Shown one piece after another: positions 16,531-26,447 of a stretch of 64,000 nt of DNA. This stretch comes from Streptacidiphilus neutrinimicus (GTDB taxonomy: Bacteria; Actinomycetota; Actinomycetes; Streptomycetales; Streptomycetaceae): contig NZ_BBPO01000002.1 in assembly GCF_000787815.1 (NCBI RefSeq), positions 108,445 through 172,444 on the forward strand, read 5' to 3'. A program made the position numbers and the translations under genes. The notes under the pieces were generated by a model, which was not told where the DNA came from, did not search any database, and worked only from the letters and a program-made list of their open reading frames with translations. Numbering within the stretch: the first letter of the stretch is position 1; each line of letters begins with the position of its first letter.

Positions 16531-17720
16531 CAGACGACCTCACCGCCCTCCCCGTCGTCCCGCCCGACGTCGGTCTCGGCGTCGAGCCCGGCGTCGCGCG
16601 CCGGCGGTCGGCCGTCCGCGACGCGCTGCTGCTCGATCCGGGTGAGCACCTCGGACGCGGTGACGGTGCCGAGCAGTCGACCCGCGCCGTCGACGATCAC
16701 CCCCCGACCGCTGGGGGAGGAGAGCGCGGAGTCCAGGGCCTCACGCAGGGTCGCCGTCTCGGGGGCGAGCGTGCCGCCGAGGTTCAGCTCCTGTGCGGTG
16801 ACCGGGCCTGGCAGCGCCGCCTCCGGCAGCCGGTCGGTGCGCAGCCAGCCCTGCGGCCGGTCCTCGGCGTCGGTCACCAGCACCCAGCCGTCCTCGGCCG
16901 CGTCGCGGGCCTCACCCAGCCCGCCGCCGAGACGCACGGCGTGCTCCTTGCGCACCGGCAGCCGTCCCGCCTCGGCGAACCCGAGCGCGCGGTAGCCGCG
17001 GTCGCGCCCGACGAACCCGGCCACGAAGGCGTCCGATGGATCCGAAAGCAACTCGGCGGGCGGCGCCAACTGCGCCAGGTGCCCGCCGACCTGGAGCACG
17101 GCGACCCGGTCGCCGAGCTTGATGGCCTCGTCGATGTCGTGAGTGACGAACACGATCGTCTTGCCCAGCTCGCCCTGCAGCCGCAGGAACTCGTTCTGCA
17201 GCTGCGCGCGTACGACCGGGTCGACGGCGCTGAACGGCTCGTCCATCAGCATCACCGGCGGGTCCGCGGCCAGCGCCCGCGCGACGCCGACGCGCTGCTG
17301 CTGCCCGCCGGACAGCTGCGCGGGGTAGCGCTTGGCGAAGTGGGCGGGCAGCCCGACCCGCTCCATCAGCTCCAGCGCTCTGCGGCGGGTCTCCTTCTTG
17401 TCGCGGCCGAGCAGCTCGGGCACGGTCGTGATGTTGTCCAGCACGGTCCTGTGCGGGAACAGCCCGGCGTGCTGGATGACGTACCCGATACCGCGCCGCA
17501 GCTCGTGGGTGGGCACGGTGGCGGTGTCGCGGTCGTCGAGCCAGATCCGCCCGCTCGTCGGCTCGATCATCCGGTTGATCATCCGCAGGCTGGTGGTCTT
17601 CCCGCAGCCCGAGGGCCCGACGAGCACGGTGATCTCCCCCGACGGTGCGACCAGCTCCAGGCGGTCGACTGCGAGCGTGCCGTCGGGGTACTTCTTGCTG
17701 ACGGACTCGAACCGGATCAC
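16530..17720 (-). CDS. Osmoprotectant ABC ATPase with C-terminal CBS pair
   Basis: 396 residues from GTG at 17720. Walker A VGPSGCGKTTS near residue 38, signature LSGGQQQR near 138, Walker B VMLMDEP near 158 and the switch His in VTHDIDEA. The C-terminal 140 residues (WVLVTDAEDRPQGWL, GVIVDGAGRLLGTVTASEVL) form two CBS motifs, which in OpuA sense ionic strength. The last 15 residues are acidic. First gene of the four-gene operon and so probably its main control point. Confidence 0.92.
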   Translation of the reverse strand: MIRFESVSKKYPDGTLAVDRLELVAPSGEITVLVGPSGCGKTTSLRMINRMIEPTSGRIWLDDRDTATVPTHELRRGIGYVIQHAGLFPHRTVLDNITTVPELLGRDKKETRRRALELMERVGLPAHFAKRYPAQLSGGQQQRVGVARALAADPPVMLMDEPFSAVDPVVRAQLQNEFLRLQGELGKTIVFVTHDIDEAIKLGDRVAVLQVGGHLAQLAPPAELLSDPSDAFVAGFVGRDRGYRALGFAEAGRLPVRKEHAVRLGGGLGEARDAAEDGWVLVTDAEDRPQGWLRTDRLPEAALPGPVTAQELNLGGTLAPETATLREALDSALSSPSGRGVIVDGAGRLLGTVTASEVLTRIEQQRVADGRPPARDAGLDAETDVGRDDGEGGEVV

Positions 17721-17757
17721 GAGGCCGCCCCCCTTTCCCTTTCGGCCGGAGACACGT

Positions 17758-17780
17758 GCGGACACCATCGAACTGTCCGC
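17758..17780. promoter_or_regulatory. Inverted repeat upstream of the osmoprotectant operon
   Basis: GCGGACA (17758-17764) and TGTCCGC (17774-17780) form 7-bp arms with a 9-bp spacer, 38 bp before the ATPase start. A likely operator; the regulator is unknown. Confidence 0.45.
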
Positions 17781-17930
17781 GACCTCGTCAGCGCGGGCGG
17801 CGCGCTGGTGGATGTAGGCCGGACGGGTGAAGCGCACGCCAGGAAAACCGGAGGAGAGGGCGTTGCGGCCTGCGGCACGCTGGTACCGGTTAACCCCGCG
17901 CTCGGCTACGACGTGGTGGAGTGCTCGGGC

Positions 17931-18285
17931 TCAGTCGAGTGGCTGTTCGGGCGCCAGCAGGTGGGAGAGGTCCTTGACGATGTTGTTGCCCAGGTTCTGC
18001 GCGTTGAGGTCGGTGGCCGGGGAGTTGGTCACCGACACCGCGATCGAAAGGTCCTTGCCCGGGAGGTAGGCCATGACCGCCGCGTAGCCGGAGAAGGAGG
18101 GGTTCTGGACGACCCAGCCGTTCACCACCAGCACGGAGACGCCGTAGTGGTTCTCCTCGGTCTGCGGCAGGCAGACCGTCGCCGGGCACCGCTTGGTCGG
18201 CGTGCCCAGCCCGATGGTGCCCGGATCGAGCAGGGTCTTGGAGCCCTTGTACGAGAGCGTCTGCCATGTCGGCACCGTGTTCGAG
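17931..18285 (-). pseudogene. Truncated beta-lactamase/serine-hydrolase remnant
   Basis: About 118 residues that match only the C-terminal end of class C beta-lactamase-type serine hydrolases: YGVSVLVVNGWVVQNPSFSG then YAAVMAYLPGKDLSIAVSVT. The catalytic SxxK and YxN parts, which belong roughly 200 residues earlier, are missing. The frame runs on to 18377, but those residues (Arg-rich) look non-coding. The stop is intact. It appears to be the tail of a gene whose 5' part was deleted where the divergent SMP-30 gene now lies. Confidence 0.65.
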
Positions 18286-18424
18286 AATCGGCGCAGGACA
18301 CATCCGCATCCACTCCGACGGCGGACAGCGGCGGGCGTGGAGCGGCGGGGCTCGCCCCGGGCGCTGCGGCGCGGCATGATGTGCCGCGACAGCAGTCATC
18401 CGTCCCCGGCAAGGGGGAAGCAGC

Positions 18425-19444
18425 ATGGCCCGGCAGGCCCTCCGACCGCAGGTGTGGACGCCGCCCCGACGAAGCGGGCGGGCGCGCGCGTGGAAGGGGT
18501 ACCGCTCGCTGCCCGAGCTGACGCTCGTTCCGCTGTCGGGGCTGGGGCCGGAGGACGTCGTCCTCGACGCGCAGGGGCGGGTCCTGTGCGGGGTGGAGGA
18601 CGGACGCCTGCTGCGGCTGAGCCCGGACGGCAAGGAGGCCGTGACCCTCGCCGACATCGCGCCAGGCCGCCCGGCCGGCCTGGAGGTCCTGCCCGACGGG
18701 CGGGTGCTCGTCTGCGACGCGCGCGCCGGTCGGCTGCTGCGCGTCGACCCGGACACCGGCGCCGTCGAGACGCTCGCGGACCGAGCGGGCGGCGAGCGGC
18801 TGCGGCTGGTCAGCAACGTCGTCGCCGCGGCGGACGGCACGATCTACTTCACCGAGTCCAGCCGCCGCTTCGGCATCGACGAGTGGCGTGCCGACATCCT
18901 GGAGCACTCCGGTACGGGCCGGCTGCTGCGCCTGCCGCGCGACGGCGGAGAGCCCGAGGTCCTGCTCGACGGGCTGCAGTTCGCCAACGGACTCGCCCTC
19001 GGCCCGGACGGCTCCTATCTGGCGATCGCCGAGACCGGGAGCTACCGCCTCCTCCGCTACCGGCTGACCGGCGACCGCGCAGGTCAACGGGAGACCTTCG
19101 TCGACCTGCCCGGCTTCCCCGACAACCTCGGCGCGGGCGCGCACGGCCTGCTCTGGATCGCGATGGTCGCCCCGCGCGACCCCCTGCTCGACCTGCTCCA
19201 CCGCAGCCACCCGCTCGCGCGGCAGGCGCTGTGGCGGGTGCCGCCGCAGTTGCTGCCCGGGCCGAAGCCGACGGTGTGGGTCATCGCCGTCGACACCGCC
19301 GGGCGCGTCGTCCACGACCTGCAGGGGCCGAGTGCGGCGTTCCGCGCCGTCACCGGCGTCGCGGAGCACGAGGGCCGGCTCTGGCTCGGGACCCTCACCG
19401 AACCCGCCGTCGCCTCCTTCGACCTGGCGGCTGTTCGAATCTGA
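18425..19444 (+). CDS. SMP-30/strictosidine-synthase-like beta-propeller protein
   Basis: 339 residues. GGGGGAAG stands before the ATG. Repeated blade motifs are visible: LDAQGRVLCGVEDGRLLRLS, LPDGRVLVCDARAGRLLRVD, AADGTIYFTESSRRFG, and FANGLALGPDGSYLAIAETG. The order and FTESS/ANGLALGPD signatures match strictosidine synthase-like/SMP-30 proteins, six-bladed propellers that often act as lactonases or esterases with a bound divalent cation. No signal peptide is seen. The substrate cannot be inferred. Confidence 0.85.
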   Translation: MARQALRPQVWTPPRRSGRARAWKGYRSLPELTLVPLSGLGPEDVVLDAQGRVLCGVEDGRLLRLSPDGKEAVTLADIAPGRPAGLEVLPDGRVLVCDARAGRLLRVDPDTGAVETLADRAGGERLRLVSNVVAAADGTIYFTESSRRFGIDEWRADILEHSGTGRLLRLPRDGGEPEVLLDGLQFANGLALGPDGSYLAIAETGSYRLLRYRLTGDRAGQRETFVDLPGFPDNLGAGAHGLLWIAMVAPRDPLLDLLHRSHPLARQALWRVPPQLLPGPKPTVWVIAVDTAGRVVHDLQGPSAAFRAVTGVAEHEGRLWLGTLTEPAVASFDLAAVRI

Positions 19445-19534
19445 CGTGTGCGAACCGGGCGGCCCGCCACCCGTCAGGGTGAGCGGAGGCGCGCGCCGCG
19501 CGCGGGCCGGGTGCACCCGTGAGAACGTCGGGGG

Positions 19535-20440
19535 GTGACCGGTGCAGTCGCTGACGTGACGGAGCGCGCCGACGAGGGCCTCGCCCCGGCCGAGCTCGCC
19601 GCCAAGTACGGCCTGACCCTGAGCGGCCGACGCCCCCCGCTGTCCCGGTACACCGCGGAGCTGTGGGCCCGCCGCCACTTCATCCTGGCCTTCGCCACGG
19701 CCCGCCTCACCGCGAACTACAGCTCGGCCCGACTCGGCCAGATCTGGCAGGTGATGACGCCGCTGCTGAACGCGGCCGTCTACTACCTGGTCTTCGGCCT
19801 GCTGCTGGAGCAGAACCGCGGCATCCCGAACTACATCGCGTACCTGTGCACCGGCATCTTCACCTTCCAGTTCACCCAGTCCGCGGTGCTGGCCGGCACC
19901 CGCGCCATCTCCGGCAACCTGGGCCTGATCCGCGCGCTGCACTTCCCGCGCGCCTGCCTGCCGGTGTCGATGACGATCCTGCAGCTGCAGGAGCTGCTGG
20001 TGTCGATGTCGGTGCTGGGTGCGATCATCCTGATCACCGGGGAGCCGCTGACCGCCAAGTGGCTGCTCGTCATCCCGACGCTCTTCCTGCAGACCGTCTT
20101 CAACGCGGGCCTCGCCCTGCTGCTGGCGCGCTGGGGCGCCAAGACGACGGACCTCGCCCAGCTGATGCCGTTCATCATCCGCACCTGGATGTACATGTCG
20201 GGCGTCTTCTGGAGCGTCCAGTCCCTCAGCGCCCACATCCCGGCCTCGGTCCGGACCCTGCTCTACCTCAACCCGGCACTGATCTTCAACGAGCTGATGC
20301 GCTACGCCCTGATGGCCTCCGTCCCGGCGAGCAGCCTCAGCCCGCACATCTGGGCCACGGCCCTCGGCTGGGCGATCGTCGCCGGCGGTGTCGGCTACCT
20401 CCACTTCTGGCGCGCGGAGGAGGAGTACGGGCGCGGCTGA
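19535..20440 (+). CDS. TagG-like ABC-2 transporter permease, without an adjacent ATPase
   Basis: 301 residues. GTG at 19535 directly follows GGGGGG; an inner GTG at 19556 is the alternative start. After a 60-residue cytoplasmic N-terminus, six hydrophobic helices follow. ARLGQIWQVMTPLLNAAVYY and TRAISGNLGLIRALHFPRAC are typical of ABC-2 polysaccharide and teichoic-acid exporters (TagG, Wzm). Such permeases need a TagH/Wzt ATPase, normally adjacent; here the next gene is the unrelated, convergent ctaG. In several actinomycetes (recalled, not checked) similar permeases sit inside clusters like the one at 8698-12197. Confidence 0.85.
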   Translation: MTGAVADVTERADEGLAPAELAAKYGLTLSGRRPPLSRYTAELWARRHFILAFATARLTANYSSARLGQIWQVMTPLLNAAVYYLVFGLLLEQNRGIPNYIAYLCTGIFTFQFTQSAVLAGTRAISGNLGLIRALHFPRACLPVSMTILQLQELLVSMSVLGAIILITGEPLTAKWLLVIPTLFLQTVFNAGLALLLARWGAKTTDLAQLMPFIIRTWMYMSGVFWSVQSLSAHIPASVRTLLYLNPALIFNELMRYALMASVPASSLSPHIWATALGWAIVAGGVGYLHFWRAEEEYGRG

Positions 20441-20517
20441 CACGAGCGGCGTGCTTCAACTGCGACAGTTCAGGCGGGCGCTGACCCTGGTCTGCCCGGA
20501 CGAGCCGACGGGGCCGG

Positions 20518-21582
20518 CTAGGCGTCCTTGGGGCCGCCGAAGCGGTGGGCGAGGTTGGGGTCGTCGAGCCACCAGGGGCGGAGCATCTCCGGGTCGTCGT
20601 CCGTGGCGACGACCGTCGCGGCGGCCGGGGCCGGGGCGACGGCATCGGGGGGCGCCGCGGTGGTGGCCTTGCGGGCGGCGGCCTCCTCGCGCTGGCGGGC
20701 GATCTGGGCGTCGATCGCGGCGTCGACCGCCGCCGTCTCGGCGCGGCCCTTGACCATCCAGCGGCGGACCAGGGCGGCGATGAAGGGCAGGCCGGCCATG
20801 TCGCCGAGGGCCCAGACCGTGCAGCCGCCCCACACCTGGTCCTCGCGGATCGACGGCCCCCACGGGCGGCCCAGCGCGGTGTAGTAGTGCTCGGCGACGG
20901 TCGAGTGGCCGTAGACCAGCATGATGCCCAGGCCCGCGTCGAAGATCACCTCGGCCATGGTGATGAAGAGGCCGACCAGCGCCGGGTACTCGTGCGCGAC
21001 CGGGTCGATCTGCAGGCGGGGCCAGAAGTACGCCAGGCCCAGGACGACCAGGATCACGTGCAGGCCCGTGTTCCAGCCGGCGCTGGTCATGGTGTGCTCG
21101 TACCAGGGGGTGAAGTAGTAGAGCCACGGCGGCAGCATCAGCAGGGCAGTCGAGATCGCCGGGAACATCAGGATCCGCGACGGCCAGCTGCGCAGCACCT
21201 TCAGCAGCCGCTCCCGGCCGCGCTCGCCGACCGTCTCCGCGACCAGGCAGACCGGGCCGCCGAGGCCCAGCAGCAGCGGGACGATCATCAGCAGGGTGAC
21301 GACCTGGGCCGCGCGGTCGGTGAAGAGGATCCGCTCGTAGACGCCGACGCCGGACATCGTCGACCAGATCCACAGCGCGCAGCCGCCGAACCAGGCGGCG
21401 CTGCGGCCCAGCGGCCAGCCGCCGCCCTTGCGGCGGAGCCGGACCAGCCCGAGCGCGTACAGCGCGGCCAGGACCACGGAGATCGTGAGGACGACCGGCT
21501 CGAGCTGCCAGCTGGTGATCACGTCCGACCACTGCCAGGCCGGGGGACCGCTGTAGCCCGCCGCGAGTGTCGTTCCCGCCAT
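20518..21582 (-). CDS. ctaG: Cytochrome c oxidase assembly protein (CtaG/Caa3 type)
   Basis: 354 residues with about seven membrane helices. MLPPWLYYFTPWYEHTMTSA, VGLFITMAEVIFDAGLGIM and LGDMAGLPFIAALVRRW match the Caa3_CtaG family, needed in Gram-positive bacteria to build the Cu centre of aa3-type oxidase. The last 70 residues are charged and Ala-rich. Convergent with the permease gene at 20440. Confidence 0.88.
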   Translation of the reverse strand: MAGTTLAAGYSGPPAWQWSDVITSWQLEPVVLTISVVLAALYALGLVRLRRKGGGWPLGRSAAWFGGCALWIWSTMSGVGVYERILFTDRAAQVVTLLMIVPLLLGLGGPVCLVAETVGERGRERLLKVLRSWPSRILMFPAISTALLMLPPWLYYFTPWYEHTMTSAGWNTGLHVILVVLGLAYFWPRLQIDPVAHEYPALVGLFITMAEVIFDAGLGIMLVYGHSTVAEHYYTALGRPWGPSIREDQVWGGCTVWALGDMAGLPFIAALVRRWMVKGRAETAAVDAAIDAQIARQREEAAARKATTAAPPDAVAPAPAAATVVATDDDPEMLRPWWLDDPNLAHRFGGPKDA

Positions 21583-21706
21583 GCTCCTCGCCTGCCTCTG
21601 CCACGTCTCGCCTATCTAGCGCTGACCATCATGACGGACGGCGCACGAACCGGACGCACCGACCCCCCGAAGGTGTGAGGGACGCGTCGCTGTCGGTGGC
21701 GGGCGG

Positions 21707-21712
21707 TAGGTT
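21707..21712 (+). promoter_or_regulatory. -10 element of leaderless xthA promoter
   Basis: TAGGTT ends 7 bp before the ATG at 21720, placing the transcription start on the start codon. No Shine-Dalgarno-like sequence fits this ATG, which also suggests a leaderless mRNA. Confidence 0.4.
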
Positions 21713-21719
21713 GGGGCGC

Positions 21720-22547
21720 ATGACGGTTCGCATCGCCACCTGGAACATCAACTCCGTGAACGCCCGGCTGGAGAAGCTGCTGGAGTGGCTTCGCTCGGCG
21801 CAGCCGGACGTCGTCTGCCTGCAGGAGCTGAAGACCACCTCGGACGCGTTCCCCCTCGAGGCGGTCCGGGAGCTGGGCTACGAGACCGCCGCGCACGGCA
21901 CCGGCCGGTGGAACGGCGTGGCGATCCTGTCCAAGCTCGGCCTGGAGGACGTCGTCCGCGATCTGCCCGGCCAGCCCGGGTACCTCGATCCGGCCGTCGC
22001 GGGCGAGGAGACGCTGCTGCCGGCCGAGCCCGAGATCGAGCCGCGCGCCGTCGCGGCGACCTGCGGGCCGCTGCGGGTCTGGTCCGTCTACGTGCCCAAC
22101 GGGCGCGAGATCGGCCACGCGCACTACGCCTACAAGCTGCAGTGGCTCTCCACCCTGCGCGACGCCGTCGTCGCCGACGCGGCGGGCGAGCGGCCGTTCG
22201 CCGTCCTCGGCGATTTCAACATCGCCCCCACCGACACGGACGTCTGGGACATCGCCAAGTTCGACGGCGCGACGCACGTGACGGAGGCCGAGCGGGCCGC
22301 GCTGGCGGACCTGCAGGCGGCGGGCCTCGCGGACGTCTTCCCGCGGCCGCTCAAGTACGACCACCCGTACACCTACTGGGACTACCGCCAGCTCAGCTTC
22401 CCGAAGAACTTCGGCATGCGCATCGACCTGGTCTACGGCAACAAGGCGTTCACCGAGGCCGTCTCCGACTCCTACGTGGACCGCGAGGCCCGCAAGGGCA
22501 AGGGCACTTCGGACCACGCACCGGTCGTGGTCGACCTCGCGCTCTGA
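21720..22547 (+). CDS. xthA: Exodeoxyribonuclease III
   Basis: 275 residues from the ATG at 21720. All EEP-fold AP-endonuclease motifs are seen: IATWNINSVNARL, VCLQELKTT (Glu ligand), WSVYVPNGREI, GDFNIAPTDTDVWD, MRIDLVYGN and the final SDHAPVVVDL with the catalytic His. It cuts 5' of abasic sites and removes 3' blocks during base-excision repair. Its last 76 bp overlap, on the other strand, the 3' end of the yhhN-like gene. Confidence 0.95.
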   Translation: MTVRIATWNINSVNARLEKLLEWLRSAQPDVVCLQELKTTSDAFPLEAVRELGYETAAHGTGRWNGVAILSKLGLEDVVRDLPGQPGYLDPAVAGEETLLPAEPEIEPRAVAATCGPLRVWSVYVPNGREIGHAHYAYKLQWLSTLRDAVVADAAGERPFAVLGDFNIAPTDTDVWDIAKFDGATHVTEAERAALADLQAAGLADVFPRPLKYDHPYTYWDYRQLSFPKNFGMRIDLVYGNKAFTEAVSDSYVDREARKGKGTSDHAPVVVDLAL

Positions 22548-23226
22548 TCCCACGCGCCGACGGCTCCCGTCACCAGCAGGTACTGGCCCGCCAGATAGGT
22601 CAGCATGATCCAGAAGTCGGCGGCGGGCAGCTGCGGCCAGTGCGCGAGGCCGGTGGCGATCAGCGAGTCCGAGAGCAGGAAGAGCCCACCGCCCACCGCC
22701 TTGCGGGGCAGCCCCACGGGCGGCCCCGACGCCAGTGAGGTGGCCGCGGTGCCGGCCAGCAGCAGGCTGTAGCAGGCGACGGGGATGCGCAGGCCGGCCG
22801 GGAGGTCCGGCCAGAGCAGGGTGATCAGCGCCGCCCAGACGACGGCGTAGCCCCCGAGCGCCAGCCGCGCCCGGCGGGTGAGCGGCCGCAGCGCGCCGCC
22901 GCGGGTGAACAGGGTGATGTAGCAGACGTGCGCGGCGGCGAAGCCGCCCATGCCCACGAGGAACCAGACGCCGCCGAAGAGCAGCGCGGTGTCCCCGACG
23001 CAGGAGGCGAGCAGTGCGCCGATCAGCAGCCTCGGCGCGCGGCGCGGCACGAAGGCCAGGGCGAGCGCGGGCATCAGCAGCGGCTTGAGCAGCTCCGTCG
23101 CCAGCGGCAGGCCGACGAGGATCAGCGCGAGGTAGACGCCGGACAGGACCAGATAGCCCGTGAGCCGGTGGTTCGGTGCGAAGGCTCGCGCGGTGGGCGC
23201 GTCCGGGGACGGGGCGGCGGACGTGC

Positions 23227-23230
<4 letters not shown>
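22472..23230 (-). CDS. YhhN/TMEM86-family membrane protein (lysoplasmalogenase-like)
   Basis: 252 residues from GTG at 23230, overlapping the upstream stop by GTGA. About eight hydrophobic helices. LLKPLLMPALALAF, GDTALLFGG and LFLLSDSLIA carry the conserved acidic residues of the YhhN/TMEM86 family; the human member hydrolyses lysoplasmalogen vinyl-ether bonds. Actinomycetes are not known for common plasmalogens, so the substrate is open. It is co-transcribed with the sterol-desaturase-like gene. The C-terminus overlaps xthA antisense by 76 bp. Confidence 0.83.
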
Positions 23231-24105
<875 letters not shown>

Positions 24106-24173
24106 GGCCCGCAGCGTAGGCGCGGGGGGACGTGCTGACTAGATGTCGTTACCGGGAAGTAGTCGCGCGCCGG

Positions 24174-24962
24174 TCAGAGGGAGGCGCACTCGCCCAGCTT
24201 GAGACCCTTCACCATGTTCGGCGCGCCGCCGGAGTCGCCGAGCTGGGCGGCCGGCTTGTTGAGGTAGCAGCCGAGGTCGCCCCTGACGGTGTTGGTGACG
24301 ACCTCGTTGCCGTCCGGGTCCGCCGTCCTGTCGTCGAGGACCAGGATGTTGGTGCCGACGTGGTTGCGGATCACGCCCATCCAGCAGGAGCGCAGGTGGC
24401 TGGTGGTGATGTAGCCGCCGACGGTGTTGTCCTCGAAGTCGTCGTAGGCCGGGGTGCCGGTCCCCAGATTGGGGATGCTCGCGAGCTGCGCCGACGGCGC
24501 GCAGGTGAGGCCCGGTCCGTCGGCCAGGGTGGTGATGTCGCCCTTGACCCTGTCGGCGTGCAGGATCACCGCGGTGGCGTGGTCGCTGTTGATGTTGCCG
24601 CCCACCTCGTCCTTGGTGGGCGTCGCGCAGTTGGTCTCGGTGTTGCAGCCGAGGCCGAGCACGGCGCCGCGGCCGACCTCGACGTTGCCCTTGACGTGCA
24701 CGTGGCCCGTGGTGATGGCGTTGAGCGTCGAGCCCGAGGTGACGTAGAGCTGGGTCTCCACGGTGACCTTCGCGCCGTCAGGGACGGTGCAGTCGCCATG
24801 GACCACGAGCTCGTAGTAGTCGCCGGAGGCGATGTCGCCTCCGTGGCAGACCACGGTCGTGGCGCCGTGCGGGGCGGCGTGGGCGGCGGGGGCGCCCGCG
24901 AAGGCGAGGGCGGACACGGCGGTGAGGGCCACGGGGGCCGACCGGAGCAAGGTACGGAACAA
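24174..24962 (-). CDS. Secreted protein of unknown function with repeated glycine-rich strands
   Basis: 262 residues. The start is TTG at 24962, chosen because GAGGAGAACGACG ends right before it. A signal peptide (LLRSAPVALTAVSALAFAGA) with cleavage after AHA is clear. The mature part has short beta-type segments (KVTVETQLYVTSGS, TGHVHVKGNVEVGRGAVLGL, TVGGYITTSHLRSC, NTVRGDLGCYLN) and six cysteines that may pair. The pattern suggests a right-handed beta-helix. It does not match a family I can name. Confidence 0.75.
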   Translation of the reverse strand: MFRTLLRSAPVALTAVSALAFAGAPAAHAAPHGATTVVCHGGDIASGDYYELVVHGDCTVPDGAKVTVETQLYVTSGSTLNAITTGHVHVKGNVEVGRGAVLGLGCNTETNCATPTKDEVGGNINSDHATAVILHADRVKGDITTLADGPGLTCAPSAQLASIPNLGTGTPAYDDFEDNTVGGYITTSHLRSCWMGVIRNHVGTNILVLDDRTADPDGNEVVTNTVRGDLGCYLNKPAAQLGDSGGAPNMVKGLKLGECASL

Positions 24963-25148
24963 CGTCGTTCTCCTCGAAGAGCCCCCCTGACTGGCTGACG
25001 CTGGTCACGCTAGGCGGGGTCCCGGGGCCTCGCCACGCAACCGACGGCTGAAGTGACGGCCCGTTCCCTGTGCCGACCGGTCGTCACCGGCCTTGCGGCG
25101 CCCGGTTTCACCCGGACGGCGCGCGGCCGGTCGCGTCCTGCCGGACCC

Positions 25149-26447
25149 TCACCAGACCCGGACCGAGGAGCCCTTCGCGAAGACCGGGCTCGTCGCTCCG
25201 GGCGGGGGCGCCGCCAGCGGCCGGTCCACCTCCTCGACCAGGGGCCCGACCTTCGCGGCGATCGGGTCCAGCGCGTCGAGGTCGAAGCCGTAGACGCGCG
25301 CCGCGTTGCCGCCGACCATCGCGGCCACCTCCGCGAACGGGACCCCCGCGAAGGAGGTGCGCAGCGCCTCGGTGGTGTAGGGGTAGGTGCCCTCGTCGTG
25401 CGGGAAGTCGCTGCCCCACATGATCTTCTCGAGGCCGATCCGGTCGCGCAGCGGCACCTCGTGCGCGCGCATGAAGCTCGCGCCGACGTAGCAGTTGCGC
25501 TGCCATGCCGCGCGCGGCCCGTCGCCCATCAGGTCCGCAAGCCCCGCGCCGAACTTCGACTCCGCCGTCGCCGCCCGCGTCGCCGCGCCGACCAGACGCT
25601 GGTGGTAGTAGTCGAGCATGTCCAGCACGCCCGGGATCCAGCCGGAGCCCTGCTCGGTGAGGACCAGCTTCAACCCGGGGTGGCGATGGAAGACCCCCGC
25701 GAAGGCGAGGTGCCACAACGCCCGGTGCGAGAACCACGTCGTCTCCACCATGAACACCGCCCGCGCGGCCGGCTCCTCCCGAAGCTCCGGGCTGGCCGAG
25801 CCCGCGTGGTGGTTGACCGGCACGCCCAGCTCCGCGCAGACCGCCCACAGCGGCTCGTAGACACTCGACCACAGCTCCGGCACCGGCGACCCGGGCGGCA
25901 CGCCCGGCAGCACCAGACCTCCCGTCAGCCCGGCGGCGTGGCAGTGCCGGACCTCGGCGACGGCGGCGTCCACGTCGTTCAGCAGGATCTGGAAGGTCCC
26001 GGCCCGGCGACCGGGCGCCTTGGCGCAGAAGTCCGCCATCCAGCGGTTGTGCGCCTGCAGCCCCGCCCAGCGCAGCTCGAACTCCTGCGCCGTCGGCTGG
26101 ACCGCGCTGAGCGAAGCGCTGGGGAAGAACGGCGGCACGGTGTTGGGGAAGACGACCTCGGCGACGATGCCGTCCTGCTCCAGCTCGGCCAGGCGCCGGT
26201 CGGAGTCCCAGTTGCGGGTGGCCTCGGGCGCCATCAGGTCGGTGAACGGGTTGACGTAGGCGGCGGCCCAGGCGTCGAAGGCCTCGTGGTGACGGATCGC
26301 CAGGTAGGGGCGGTACTCCAGCAGGTCCGCGCCCGCGTGGCAGTCGGCGGAGACGACGGTGTAGCGCTCGGGGCGTTCGGGCCGTTCAGGCCGTTCAGGC
26401 CGTTCGGGCTGTTCAGGCCGTTCGGGGTGCTCACTCGGGCGGGTCAC
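25149..26447 (-). CDS. Amidohydrolase (ACMSD-like), second of a pair
   Basis: 432 residues from GTG at 26447, overlapping the upstream paralogue by 4 bp. The N-terminus has a (PER)n repeat from a 9-bp DNA repeat. YTVVSADCHAGADLLEYRPY begins the catalytic domain; note DCHAG in place of the usual HxH. VPVNHHAGSASPEL, LVLTEQGSGWIPGVL and IMWGSDFPHDEGTYPYT hold the later His and Asp metal ligands of amidohydrolase family 2 (ACMSD, gamma-resorcylate decarboxylase). It could be a decarboxylase or hydrolase on a catabolic intermediate. Confidence 0.85.
   Translation of the reverse strand: MTRPSEHPERPEQPERPERPERPERPERYTVVSADCHAGADLLEYRPYLAIRHHEAFDAWAAAYVNPFTDLMAPEATRNWDSDRRLAELEQDGIVAEVVFPNTVPPFFPSASLSAVQPTAQEFELRWAGLQAHNRWMADFCAKAPGRRAGTFQILLNDVDAAVAEVRHCHAAGLTGGLVLPGVPPGSPVPELWSSVYEPLWAVCAELGVPVNHHAGSASPELREEPAARAVFMVETTWFSHRALWHLAFAGVFHRHPGLKLVLTEQGSGWIPGVLDMLDYYHQRLVGAATRAATAESKFGAGLADLMGDGPRAAWQRNCYVGASFMRAHEVPLRDRIGLEKIMWGSDFPHDEGTYPYTTEALRTSFAGVPFAEVAAMVGGNAARVYGFDLDALDPIAAKVGPLVEEVDRPLAAPPPGATSPVFAKGSSVRVW
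26353..26431. repeat. 9-bp tandem repeat at the start of the amidohydrolase gene
   Basis: Short repeats of a CGTTCAGGC-like unit encode PERPEQPERPERPERPERP-type residues at the N-terminus. Confidence 0.6.

Noticed and set aside
18122..20443. 773-codon minus-strand frame
   Set aside because: Antisense to SMP-30 and the ABC permease; low-complexity composition.
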